Of a DNA stretch of 32,434 bases, positions 7,641-15,832 are shown in pieces. A program made the position numbers and the translations under genes. Source of the stretch: Arthrobacter sp. Soil736 (GTDB lineage: Bacteria; Actinomycetota; Actinomycetes; Actinomycetales; Micrococcaceae); assembly GCF_001428005.1 (NCBI RefSeq), contig NZ_LMSB01000028.1, positions 11,540 through 43,973 on the forward strand, in the 5' to 3' direction. The notes under the pieces are model-generated. The model saw only the letters and a list, made by a program, of their open reading frames with translations. It ran no database searches and had not been told where the DNA came from. Each line of letters starts with the position of its first letter. Positions within the stretch are counted from its first letter, which is position 1.

Positions 7641-8185
7641 GCGGCCCGAGCCAGGAGGCCATCCTCGGCGCCGCCCGGCGCCTGTTCGGAGAGCGCGGCT
7701 ACCGCGCGGTGACGGTCCGCGACATCGCCGCCGAAGCCGGGGTCTCGGCCGCCCTGGTCATGAAGCATTTCATCTCCAAGGACAAACTGTTTGCCGCCGT
7801 GCAGCCTGACGAGTCGCTCCTCACGGAACTGGACGTCCCGACGTCGGAACTCGGCAGCGCTCTCGTGTTCCGCGTGCTGATGCGCCGGGAACGCGGCATG
7901 CAGGAACCGTGGGCCATGATTCCGTTCAGCGTCCACGACTCCCCCGATCCCGACGCGGCACGGACAGAACTGCGCGAACGCTACCTCGGCGCCATCGCCC
8001 GGCTGATCGGGGACGCCACGCCGGACCGTCGTTTCGCGTCCACCGTGACGGCCCTGATGACCGGCTTCGGCGAGACCGTCCGGACCCTCGGCCTCTTCGA
8101 CGGCTGGGACTTTGACGACCTCGTGGCGCACTACGGGGCGATCGTCCAGGCCCAGATCGATGCCTGCGCCGACGCCCGCGAGTGA
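7637..8185 (+). CDS. TetR/AcrR-family transcriptional regulator
   Basis: A protein of 182 aa. Residues about 6-50 form the TetR helix-turn-helix, including AARRLFGERGYRAVTVRDIA and GVSAALVMKHF, followed by a ligand-binding helical domain with no recognised specificity. The GTG start at 7637 overlaps the stop of the MFS gene by four bases, so the two are co-translated. The usual role is ligand-responsive repression of the adjacent exporter. The GTGAAC-N4-GTTCAC palindrome at 5592-5607 is its most likely operator. Confidence 0.92.
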   Translation: MSGPSQEAILGAARRLFGERGYRAVTVRDIAAEAGVSAALVMKHFISKDKLFAAVQPDESLLTELDVPTSELGSALVFRVLMRRERGMQEPWAMIPFSVHDSPDPDAARTELRERYLGAIARLIGDATPDRRFASTVTALMTGFGETVRTLGLFDGWDFDDLVAHYGAIVQAQIDACADARE

Positions 8186-8191
8186 CGAAAC

Positions 8192-8240
8192 CCGCCGGTT
8201 GAGCTTGACGAAACCCGGACTCGGCAAGCTCAACCAGCGG
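8192..8240. terminator. Inverted repeat between convergent genes (bidirectional terminator or dispersed repeat)
   Basis: Arms of 16 bases (8192-8207 and 8225-8240) match at 15 positions, including GGTTGAGCTTG with CAAGCTCAACC, around a 17-base loop. It fills the gap between the TetR stop and the stop of the convergent lipoprotein gene. The phrase GACGAAACCC occurs twice (8184-8193 and 8207-8216). There is no U-tract, so intrinsic termination is uncertain, but position and symmetry suit a bidirectional transcription barrier. Confidence 0.6.
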
Positions 8241-8246
8241 TGCGGG

Positions 8247-8945
8247 TCAGCGGTAGGTGACGCTCAACAGCAGCGACTTGATGGCCTGCCCCTCGGCGCT
8301 GGCCAGCCAGGCCTTGGCTGCGGCGTCGCTGGCGAACGGCTTCTCGATGAACTGTGCGTCGGCCACGAGCACTTCCTTACCGATGCGGATGATCCCGTCG
8401 AGTGCCATGCCCTTCCCTGCCGCCGGAGCTCCGGCCGCCAGGTGCATGCGGTACGCGGGATTGTTGTCCATCCGGTCCACGTAGAAGGAGTAGTGCGCGG
8501 CGGGGGCCGGCTGCTCCTGGAGGCCCGGGACAGGTGCGGACTCGAACACGGTCCGGGTTACCGGGTGGGTCACGCCGTCGGCGATCAGCCCCGAATACAC
8601 GGTGACCTGCTTGGTGCCGCTGGCGTCGAAGACGGTGGCCGTCCGGGACGTGGACGGTTTCACGTCGCCGGTGAAGAGCTCCACCTTCCAGTCAGCCGGG
8701 TACTTGAAGGACAGGCGCCCGTCCGGGAACGTGTACGTCGCCAGGGCGGCCGGAGCGGAAGCTGACGAGGACGGTTTGGCGGCGCTCGTCGTCGGGCCCG
8801 CCGTCGCCGGCAAAGTCGCGGCGACGCCCGACGACGACGCAGTGCCGGAGGACGCGGACGGGACTCCCGCGGCGCAGCCCGCCAGGCTGATGGCGGCGGC
8901 GGTCGCGAGGGCTGCGATGAAGGTGCCGTGATGTGCAGAACGCAT
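8247..8945 (-). CDS. Putative secreted lipoprotein of unknown function
   Basis: A protein of 232 aa. A signal peptide ends in the lipobox LAGC (Cys24), followed by a Ser/Ala/Thr-rich linker to about residue 70. A globular domain then begins with YTFPDGRLSFKYPADWKVE, a pattern seen in PsbP-like and other surface domains that start with a 'FSFKYPADW' strand. No catalytic motif was recognised. The ATG at 8945 has AAAGG seven bases upstream; ATGs further upstream lack a ribosome binding site. It lies on the same strand as jetC and 228 bp downstream of it, where jetD would normally be found, but it bears no resemblance to a nuclease. Confidence 0.82.
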   Translation of the reverse strand: MRSAHHGTFIAALATAAAISLAGCAAGVPSASSGTASSSGVAATLPATAGPTTSAAKPSSSASAPAALATYTFPDGRLSFKYPADWKVELFTGDVKPSTSRTATVFDASGTKQVTVYSGLIADGVTHPVTRTVFESAPVPGLQEQPAPAAHYSFYVDRMDNNPAYRMHLAAGAPAAGKGMALDGIIRIGKEVLVADAQFIEKPFASDAAAKAWLASAEGQAIKSLLLSVTYR

Positions 8946-9173
8946 GATGGTGCCTTTCATGAAGGACGCCGTCAAGCCCGGAAGGGTAGCTTTGGCCCGC
9001 CGCATGGGAGTGTTGATGACCCTGGTGGAGCGTGAGGCGAAGAGTTGATGCAAAACACACTCGCACGCAGGAGTGGGCTCTCACTAGGGATCCCGCAATA
9101 AATCCATCGATTTGTTATTTTTCGGCGCGGAAAGATCACGACGGGTGACCCGGCTGCCCCCTGAGCAGTACGG

Positions 9174-12100
9174 CTACCGGAGCACGATGTCCACGGGGTT
9201 GGCTTCGGACCGCCACTGCCCCTCGGACCCGGGCTTCGGCGAGATCACCGGGGCGGTCAGCACGCCCGAGCGGTTGGTGCGCTTGTCCCGCAGGATTTCT
9301 GTGACGGAGCCAAGGTGCCGCGACAGGTCGATCACGTTTTCCGGAGCGGCGAGGAGCAGCTGGAAGCCGAACTCGTGCAGCGCCTTGATCCCGGCGCCGG
9401 CGAATTCCTCGGAGGCCAACACGAAGGCCTCATCCATCATCACGGTTCCGTAGGTAGTGAAGCCCTGTTCGGCGATGCCCAGCTGGTAGCTCAGCGCCGC
9501 GGCCATGATGAATGCGGTGAACCGCTGCCGCTCGCCGCCGGACATGGATCCGGTGTCGGCGTGCATGAAGACTTCCGTCTTCCCGCCTGCGCCGGCGGCC
9601 TTCTGCTTCGCCGGAGCCTCCACCTCGCGGTGCTCCTTGCACTGGATGAACAGGTGCCCGCGGACGTCCAGCACTTCGGCGCGCCAGCGCCGGTCCTCCG
9701 GCGCCTGCGAACCCAAGCGCTTCACGAGCGTTTCCAGGGACTTGTAGCGGTTGGTGAGCTCGGCGTCGTCGTCGGTTTCTGCTCCGGCCGCTGCGGACTT
9801 GCCGTGCCGCGTGTGCCGGGTCTTCAGCGCGTTCTGGATGGCGTCCTTGAACTGCTTGGCGGTGGCCGGCAGGGTCTGCTTGATGTCCAGCTCCAGGAAG
9901 CTGCCCTCGTGGAAGTTGACCTCCGACAGGATGCCGTTCAGCGGCAGGATCCGGCTGGTGATGGAGCGGCGTTCCTCGTCGAGCAGATGCAGCAGGGTGC
10001 TGAACGATTCATGCGTGCGCTGGTTGAAGAACTGCCGGAACTCCGCCTCCTGGGCGGGCAATCCGTCGCTGACGATTGCGTGGTAGCGGGCCTCGAACTC
10101 GCCGGCCGCCCCGATGGATGTCCCGTGGTCGGCGGAGATGGCGGTACCCCATTCACGCACGAAGCCTTCGAAAATCCGGGTCAGCCGCTCGGAGGTGGCC
10201 TGGCCGCGGGATTCCGCGGCGTGGAGCTCGCCCAGCAGCTGGGTCTTGACCCGGGCGGCGATGTTGTCCAGCTCATGCATCTCCGTGACGTCGCCGAATC
10301 CGGTGAAGTACGGTTCCAGCGCAGTGACCGTGGAGTCCGACGGCGGCGCCTGGCCCAGGCGGGTCCGCGCGGCTTCCAGCAGCGAATCGGAGGCGGTGAG
10401 CTGGTGGTCCAGCGCCTTGTACTCGCTCTGGAGCACGGCCGCCGCCTCGGTGCTGGACTGGTGCTTCTGGCGTGCCACTTCGATGTTGGCCCGGAGCGGT
10501 TCGAGGTCCGCCTGCGCGGCCAGGGCATCCTTGAGCCGCTGCTCGATCCGGGCGAGTTCGTCCGCGGCCACGGCAGCCGAGACCTGCTCCCACGGCCGGT
10601 GGTCGTCGGCCACGCGGCGCAGGGCCTCGAGCTGCCGGGACATGCCCTGATGGGATTCTTCCCGGCTTTGGGCCAGCTCGGCGGCCTTGGCGAGTTCCTG
10701 CTGCAGGTCCGCCACCTGGCCGGCCACGAGTTCCAGCTTGGACGCGTTGTCGAATCCGAGGACGTAATCCTGCCGGCTGGTGAAGCGGTCGTCCTTCTCC
10801 ACGGTGTGCCGGTTGCGCTTGACCACACCGCCCAGGCTCAGGCCCTTGTCCAGGCCGGCCAGCTCGTCCGGGTTTTCCACGCACGGATAGGCGAAATCGA
10901 GGGCGATGCGTTCGCGGACCCATTCCCCGGCCGCGGCGTTGTGCCCGGCGGTGAGGATCTCCAGCTTGGCCAGCAGGTCGCCATCGGACACGTCCTCCAC
11001 GGCCAGCGCCGCGCCGGCGAGCGGCTTGGACACGTCCACTGCGCGGAGGGCGCCCCGAACGCTGTGGTCATTCAGGTACCTGGTCACGGCGGCAAAGTGC
11101 TCGCCAGGAACCAGGAGCGTGGTGGCCAGGTTCCGCAGGGCGCGCTCGGCGGCCGGCCGCCACTGCTCCTGGCCCTCCGCGAGGTCGATGAGCTCGCCGC
11201 CGAAGGGCATCTGCTCCTCGGGAACACCGGTGGCGGCCGCGATGGCGGCGCGGTTTTCAATGCTCGACGGCGGCAGCAGCGACTTGCGCGTCTTCAGCGA
11301 CACGAGCTCCTGCTCCGCCGCAGCGAGTTCTCGTTTCTTCGTGGCGTGGCCGTCGAAGGCCTCGAAGCGCAGCTCCTTCAGGGCCTCCGAATCGTCCTTG
11401 AGTTCGGCGGAGCGGGCGGCTGCCTGCTCGTGGGCCTGTTCCCAGCCCTCGGCCGTCCATTCCAGCTCCAGGCCGGCGTCGCTCAGCGCCTGGCGGGCCG
11501 CTTCCTCCACCTGCTGGCGGAGCTTGAGCCCCACCCGGGCGTTTTCCAGCGACTGCTCGATCGAGGAAATGGCGTTGCCGCCCTGGTTGTTGTACTCCGC
11601 CTCAAGCTGCCGCAGCTCCTTGGCCAGGCCGTCCCGGACCGCGCGCTCGGCGCTGAGTTCCTTGGCCTTGCCCTGTGCGAGCGTCTTGAAGCGGGCCAGG
11701 GTCTTCTCGTGTACCGCGACCGCAAGCTGCTGCCTGTAGGCCTCGAACTCCTCGCCCGCGAGCTCCCGGAGCCGGTTAGCGTCCAGCAGCGCCTGGGCGT
11801 AGTCCTTGTTCAGCCCCGGCACAGGAGCCAGCTGGTCACGCTGCTGGCGGACGTCCTCCAGCCGTTGCCGGATGGACATGAGGTTGCTGAATTCCTCGAC
11901 GACGTCGTCCGCCGCGGCCAACGTGGCCGGGGCGTCGAGGACCTGGTCGCGGAAGAAGGTGTTGACGCTGCCGCCAAGGCCCTTCCCGGCCTGGATCACC
12001 CGGAGCAGCGGCAGGGCCTGGTCCGAGTTGATGCCCAGGAGGCGGCGGAACCGCTCGGCGAAGGCCTTGTGGACGTCGAAGACCTGGGCGTCCGGGAAGA

Positions 12101-12641
12101 TGGTCTCCAGCGCCGCCTTGGTGAAGCGCTTCTCGGCGATGTCCTCGATCGCGGGAAGGTCCAGCGGCTTGTTGTTGATCAGGTAGTACCGGCCGACGCT
12201 CGATTCCGTGCCGTTCTTCGGGAGGTCGAACAGCGCGGACACCGTCACCTTGGTGCCGGCGGCGTTGTCGAACGTCAGGGCGACGGCGGACCACGTGGCA
12301 CCCGGGCGCTGGAAGGCGCTGGCCGAGCCTTCGCCCACGGCTTTGTCGCCCACCTTGCCGCGCATGTACGTGAACGTGGTCCTCTTGTCCTCCACGGCTC
12401 CGCCGGCACGCTGGGCGGCGGCCTCGTTGGAGCGGGGCCGGGCGTCAAACACCCTCAGCATGGCGTCGAACAGCGTGGACTTGCCGACGCCCGAGTTGCC
12501 CGTCAGCAGCGTGCCGTTGCGGTCCACGTGCATCGTGTGGGCGCCATGGAACGTCCCCCAGTTGACCACCTGCACGAGGGCAAGGCGCATCTGGCCGGGG
12601 TTGGTGAGCTCGCCCATCGGCAGCATGGTTGCGATGCTCAC
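9174..12641 (-). CDS. jetC: Wadjet/MksB-type SMC-like ATPase JetC
   Basis: A protein of 1155 aa. An N-terminal ATPase half carries Walker [10 protein letters not shown] (residues 48-56). A long Glu/Ala/Arg/Leu-rich coiled-coil region follows, interrupted in the middle (about 480-660) by a globular hinge-like segment. The C-terminal half carries the signature MSGGERQR (1033-1040) and Walker B MMDE (1068-1071). Family knowledge: JetC/MksB is the motor of a MukBEF-related complex that, with JetA and JetB, extrudes DNA loops, and with JetD cleaves small circular plasmids. The GTG start at 12641 overlaps the jetB stop (GTGA) and follows GGAGGG by six bases. All three ATPase motifs are intact. No jetD follows within the window. 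Confidence 0.93.
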   Translation of the reverse strand: MSIATMLPMGELTNPGQMRLALVQVVNWGTFHGAHTMHVDRNGTLLTGNSGVGKSTLFDAMLRVFDARPRSNEAAAQRAGGAVEDKRTTFTYMRGKVGDKAVGEGSASAFQRPGATWSAVALTFDNAAGTKVTVSALFDLPKNGTESSVGRYYLINNKPLDLPAIEDIAEKRFTKAALETIFPDAQVFDVHKAFAERFRRLLGINSDQALPLLRVIQAGKGLGGSVNTFFRDQVLDAPATLAAADDVVEEFSNLMSIRQRLEDVRQQRDQLAPVPGLNKDYAQALLDANRLRELAGEEFEAYRQQLAVAVHEKTLARFKTLAQGKAKELSAERAVRDGLAKELRQLEAEYNNQGGNAISSIEQSLENARVGLKLRQQVEEAARQALSDAGLELEWTAEGWEQAHEQAAARSAELKDDSEALKELRFEAFDGHATKKRELAAAEQELVSLKTRKSLLPPSSIENRAAIAAATGVPEEQMPFGGELIDLAEGQEQWRPAAERALRNLATTLLVPGEHFAAVTRYLNDHSVRGALRAVDVSKPLAGAALAVEDVSDGDLLAKLEILTAGHNAAAGEWVRERIALDFAYPCVENPDELAGLDKGLSLGGVVKRNRHTVEKDDRFTSRQDYVLGFDNASKLELVAGQVADLQQELAKAAELAQSREESHQGMSRQLEALRRVADDHRPWEQVSAAVAADELARIEQRLKDALAAQADLEPLRANIEVARQKHQSSTEAAAVLQSEYKALDHQLTASDSLLEAARTRLGQAPPSDSTVTALEPYFTGFGDVTEMHELDNIAARVKTQLLGELHAAESRGQATSERLTRIFEGFVREWGTAISADHGTSIGAAGEFEARYHAIVSDGLPAQEAEFRQFFNQRTHESFSTLLHLLDEERRSITSRILPLNGILSEVNFHEGSFLELDIKQTLPATAKQFKDAIQNALKTRHTRHGKSAAAGAETDDDAELTNRYKSLETLVKRLGSQAPEDRRWRAEVLDVRGHLFIQCKEHREVEAPAKQKAAGAGGKTEVFMHADTGSMSGGERQRFTAFIMAAALSYQLGIAEQGFTTYGTVMMDEAFVLASEEFAGAGIKALHEFGFQLLLAAPENVIDLSRHLGSVTEILRDKRTNRSGVLTAPVISPKPGSEGQWRSEANPVDIVLR

Positions 12642-13714
12642 TTGGTGCCCTCCGTTTCGCTGGTCGAGCTCGTCACCGAGGGTGTCTCAGCCGTGGTCAC
12701 CTTTGACTCCGCAGCCGATGCCGCCCCCGCCCCTTCGCCGGACAGCAATCGTCCTCCGGACGATGCTGCCGGCTTCGACAGGCCCGATGCCACTCCCAGG
12801 GCGGCATCGGCTGCTGCGTCGTTGGGACCGTCACCTTCGGCGTCGTCGTCCAGGTCGTCCGCGGACCTCCCGCCGTCGAGCTCTAGTAGTGCTTCTGTTC
12901 CCGTGGGGTCTGCCGTGGCTGTGACCAGGGCTTCGATCTGGGCGGGGATGTCCCCTATGTTTTCGAACGGAAGGGCCAGCGGGAGGGCGTTGGAGATGGT
13001 GTAGACGTCGTCCAGGCCCGTGGTGAGCAGGAGTTGGCGGGCCAGGAGCTTGGTGATGGCCCGGTTGACCACGTCCGAATCCCGGAGCGCGTCCTGCTGG
13101 CCTGCCGGCTGGTAGTGGGCCACCAGCTCGGCGATTTCCTCGCGCGTGATGGTGGGGTCGGTCTGGGCCGTGACGTGGCGGTCCAGGAGGAGGCGGAGAC
13201 GGAGCAGCACGATGGTTTCCACCCGGCTCAGGGCACGCTGCTGGCGCAGGATGCTGGAGCGCGCGCTGCCGCCGATGGCCTCGGGATCAACCGGCCGGAC
13301 CACTGCGATCTTTCGCTCGTGATCCAGCTGCAGCGTGAGGAAAAGCTCGGAGAGCCGGCTCCGGAGGAGCAGCTGGTTATCCAGGAGCGTGGTCCACAGT
13401 TTTTCGTCGCGGCCGCCGTCCACGTACGGGCCCTTCAGCAGCTTCACGAGGGCCTGGCGCACCTTCATGGACAGCACGCCGGTGTCGCCCGGGAACAAGG
13501 CGGCGCCATCAACGAAGGTGTCCCGCGGGGTGACCGAGAACGGGTCGGCGCGGGGTGACTCCGCAGCCGATGCCGCCCCCGCCCCTTCGCCGCGCAGCTG
13601 ATCTTCGATCAGCTCAGCGCGCGGCTCCGACAGGCCCGATGCCACTCCCTGGGCGGCATCGGCTGCTGCGTCGGTGTCCAGCCCGCCGCGTGATTCTTGG
13701 GGAAGTTCAGTCAT
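12638..13714 (-). CDS. jetB: Wadjet subunit JetB (MksE-like, DUF4194)
   Basis: A protein of 358 aa whose recognisable DUF4194/MksE core lies at about residues 58-285, including [16 protein letters not shown], the segment [15 protein letters not shown], and [13 protein letters not shown]. JetB is the winged-helix (KITE) subunit that joins JetA to JetC. It is about 100 residues longer than expected because each end carries a 39-residue Ala/Gly-rich tail (15-53 and 299-337). The two tails are near copies of each other and each is encoded by a 116-bp palindromic element. The ATG at 13714 overlaps the jetA stop by eight bases. The tails are probably disordered and dispensable, but this is inference. 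Confidence 0.9.
   Translation of the reverse strand: MTELPQESRGGLDTDAAADAAQGVASGLSEPRAELIEDQLRGEGAGAASAAESPRADPFSVTPRDTFVDGAALFPGDTGVLSMKVRQALVKLLKGPYVDGGRDEKLWTTLLDNQLLLRSRLSELFLTLQLDHERKIAVVRPVDPEAIGGSARSSILRQQRALSRVETIVLLRLRLLLDRHVTAQTDPTITREEIAELVAHYQPAGQQDALRDSDVVNRAITKLLARQLLLTTGLDDVYTISNALPLALPFENIGDIPAQIEALVTATADPTGTEALLELDGGRSADDLDDDAEGDGPNDAAADAALGVASGLSKPAASSGGRLLSGEGAGAASAAESKVTTAETPSVTSSTSETEGTK
12705..12820. repeat. 116-bp palindromic element, copy A (3' end of jetB)
   Basis: Terminal arms of 22 bases (12705-12726 and 12799-12820) share the core GCAGCCGATGCCGCCC and its complement. Inside, 12738-12772 forms a 15-bp stem with two bulged adenines and a TCC loop. The element is the same length and orientation as copy B at 13557-13672. 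The first 36 bases are identical between copies and the last 50 or so differ at about two positions. It encodes JetB residues 299-337. Confidence 0.9.
13557..13672. repeat. 116-bp palindromic element, copy B (5' end of jetB)
   Basis: Terminal arms 13557-13578 and 13651-13672 match those of copy A. The central hairpin 13590-13624 has a different sequence (CCGCGC plus AGCTGATC pairing with GATCAGCT plus GCGCGG, loop TTC, a four-base bulge) yet still folds. Pairing is therefore conserved although the sequence is not. It encodes JetB residues 15-53 in the same frame as copy A. Confidence 0.9.
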
Positions 13715-15164
13715 CGGAATCCTTCTTGAGCGTGACCACCGGCAGGTATGCCGTGCGGGTGGTTCCGTCTATCTGTTCGAAGTCGAGGGCGTCCACGGCT
13801 GCCTGGTCGAAGCGGGCGCCTTCGTGGAGGGCGTGGGACAGGAGCGCCCGGATCGAGTTGATGTGCTGCTCCTCCGGCGGAAGCTGCCCCCAGGCCTCGG
13901 CAAGGGTTGAGGCGCCGGCCGCGGCGGCGCGGATGGCGCCCGGTTTCGCCTTGCCGGTGCGCGGCGAGCGCACGCGGTCGGAGTCGCTGAAGGCGATGGG
14001 GTCGGCGAGCTTGGGCGGGGCCGCGAACTCGTCGGGATCGAACAGCTTGACCATGGCCAGCGATTCGAAGCCGGCATTGAACAGCACCGGCCCCCGGACC
14101 AGGCCCGGGCGTTCGCGTTCGTAGGGCAGGGAACGGATGGCCTGTTCGGCTTCCCGCAGCACCTTGCGGAGCCGCACCGACTGGCGGAAGTCGTCGCTCT
14201 GGACATAGGTGTTCAGGCTCTCGCTGAGCTTGCCGTAGATCCGCTGGATCTGGCTGTGCTGCTGCCGGAGCTCTGCCACAAGGTTTTTCAGGGTCTCCCG
14301 GTCCTCCGGCGAGAGGTCGTCCGCGAACTGGCGGCTGAGCACCTCGCCGATCGCCGAACGGAACCGCAACTGCTGCTGCGGGTCTTCGAGGAAGGCCGTG
14401 AAGGAGCGGAACGTCCTGCCTTCGGGGCTTTGCCGCAGCCTCTTGTCGGCCTCCAGGACCTGCGCCATGGTGGCGCCCTTGCTGAGGGACTCCTCGATGA
14501 TCTGGTTGCGGAGCTCGCCCACCAGCTCCTCGATCCGGTCCCGCATCTTCTTGTAGTCCGCCGGCAGGCTGGCCGCGAGGTCCAGGATGTTGCCCGCGGC
14601 TTCCACGGCCTGGTCGTCGTCGAGCAGTCCGTCGAAGTCGCCCGAGGTGATGTCCTGGATCAGCTGGCGGCGTTCCCCGATCTCCTCCTCCAGCGATTCC
14701 AGCCGGGCGGTCTGGTCCGGGTTGGTCTCGTTGGCGAGTTTCTCCACGTCGCCCAGCAGCGTCCCCAGCCGGGATCCGTTCAGGGTGGAGCGTTCGCTGG
14801 AAAGACTGTCCAGGAAGGCGAGCACGCGGGCTGCCGGTTCGGTGACCTCGTAGACGATCTGCCCCGACTGGTTCCGGCGGGTGAGGAACTGCTTGCGCGT
14901 CCATTCGTCGCCGAAGGACTTGCCGTTGGCACCGCCTCCCAGCCCCGGATCCTGGCGGCGGAGCTGCTCAAGGAAGGAGTCGACGTCGGCATGGAACTCT
15001 TCCAGCGGAAGCTGCGGCCGCGTGCGCGTAAAGGACGCCTGCAGCACTGCGATGACCCACGGGGCGGAACGCGTGAGCGCCCAGGCGGGTCCCTTGGTGA
15101 GGAGCTCGAGGTCCCGGAGCCGTGCGCTGATCGCGTCAGCGGAGGACGTGGCGGACCGGGGCAC
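13707..15164 (-). CDS. jetA: Wadjet subunit JetA (MksF-like kleisin, DUF3375)
   Basis: A protein of 485 aa and the first gene of the jetABC operon. The N-terminus ([19 protein letters not shown] and the following [18 protein letters not shown]) and the winged-helix-like segment with [10 protein letters not shown] are typical of DUF3375. A helical, coiled-coil-prone middle (about 150-330) and a C-terminal domain follow. In the family JetA is the kleisin bridging the two JetC heads. The GTG start at 15164 is preceded by GAAGGAGA. A divergent small membrane protein gene begins 303 bases away, so the operon promoter is in that gap. Confidence 0.92.
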   Translation of the reverse strand: MPRSATSSADAISARLRDLELLTKGPAWALTRSAPWVIAVLQASFTRTRPQLPLEEFHADVDSFLEQLRRQDPGLGGGANGKSFGDEWTRKQFLTRRNQSGQIVYEVTEPAARVLAFLDSLSSERSTLNGSRLGTLLGDVEKLANETNPDQTARLESLEEEIGERRQLIQDITSGDFDGLLDDDQAVEAAGNILDLAASLPADYKKMRDRIEELVGELRNQIIEESLSKGATMAQVLEADKRLRQSPEGRTFRSFTAFLEDPQQQLRFRSAIGEVLSRQFADDLSPEDRETLKNLVAELRQQHSQIQRIYGKLSESLNTYVQSDDFRQSVRLRKVLREAEQAIRSLPYERERPGLVRGPVLFNAGFESLAMVKLFDPDEFAAPPKLADPIAFSDSDRVRSPRTGKAKPGAIRAAAAGASTLAEAWGQLPPEEQHINSIRALLSHALHEGARFDQAAVDALDFEQIDGTTRTAYLPVVTLKKDSDD

Positions 15165-15466
15165 ACACTCTCCTTCAGTAGCTTGGGGATCGTTTCGGCG
15201 GCGGAAACCTGAAAACGGCCAAGTACAAGGTTAACGCAGACCGACTTCCCTCCGACCCCCGGCCCGGAGTCGCCCCGTGTTGACCGGGAAGCAACGTTAC
15301 GGGTGTGACTGGTGAGGCTGCTGAGACAAAGCCGTTACCTACGGAGCAGTATGGTTTCGATCCCGTATCAACGGCTCCAACTCGCCACACGGACGGTGGC
15401 CCGGGCTCATGGCAGGCCTTACGCTCGTGCTACTGATCCAACCGCAGCAAAGGCGCAGGGGGAAGC
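15165..15466. other. 302-bp divergent intergenic region, no gene seen
   Basis: This region separates jetA (minus) from the small membrane protein gene (plus). It should hold both promoters. TATGGT at 15350-15355 is a possible -10 for the plus-strand gene, but no convincing -35 was found. No operator dyad, RNA gene or terminator was recognised. Confidence 0.5.
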
Positions 15467-15769
15467 ATGGAGTTCGACCTAAGTGCAGTGGAGACGGCCA
15501 CCTTGGTGTTCATCGGAACCCTGGTTTTTGCCTTGGTGCTCGTCCTGTTCGTGGCGGCGGCGGCCTTCGCCGCACTGGTCCTGGTGGGCGTGGGACGCCT
15601 GGCCTGGCTGATCGTGGCGGGCACGCTGGTCGGCCTGGTCCACGGCATCAACGATTCGTGGGACAGGCTGGTGCACCATGCCTCCACTGTCGAGCTTCCC
15701 GGCGATTTTCAGGGCCAGCCATCCCCTAGCACCGGTACTTACCCGCGAGTAGCATTGAGGGACAGCTGA
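15467..15769 (+). CDS. Small membrane protein of unknown function
   Basis: A protein of 100 aa with a good ribosome binding site (GGGGGAAGC before ATG). Residues about 10-58 are strongly hydrophobic, enough for two membrane helices, followed by a short polar tail. The segment VGVGRLAWLIV closely resembles AGVGRLTALIV in the membrane protein encoded at 19590-20450, and both begin ME(F/D) with a similar helix layout, so the two are probably paralogues. The function is not known. Confidence 0.75.
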   Translation: MEFDLSAVETATLVFIGTLVFALVLVLFVAAAAFAALVLVGVGRLAWLIVAGTLVGLVHGINDSWDRLVHHASTVELPGDFQGQPSPSTGTYPRVALRDS

Positions 15770-15832
15770 AGGGTCCTCCACCCGCGGCGGACCCAGGGCT
15801 TGAGCCGGTCATCCGGTTAGAGGAGATGCCCC

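Noticed and set aside
8247..8945. The lipoprotein gene as a diverged jetD
   Set aside because: It has a lipobox signal peptide and a secreted beta-type domain. It lacks the TOPRIM-type acidic motifs and is far shorter than JetD.
9315..13004. Very long open frame (over 1200 codons) on the plus strand opposite jetC and part of jetB
   Set aside because: It is an antisense shadow caused by high GC at third positions; the product has no recognisable domain, whereas the minus strand encodes an SMC-like ATPase with all motifs.
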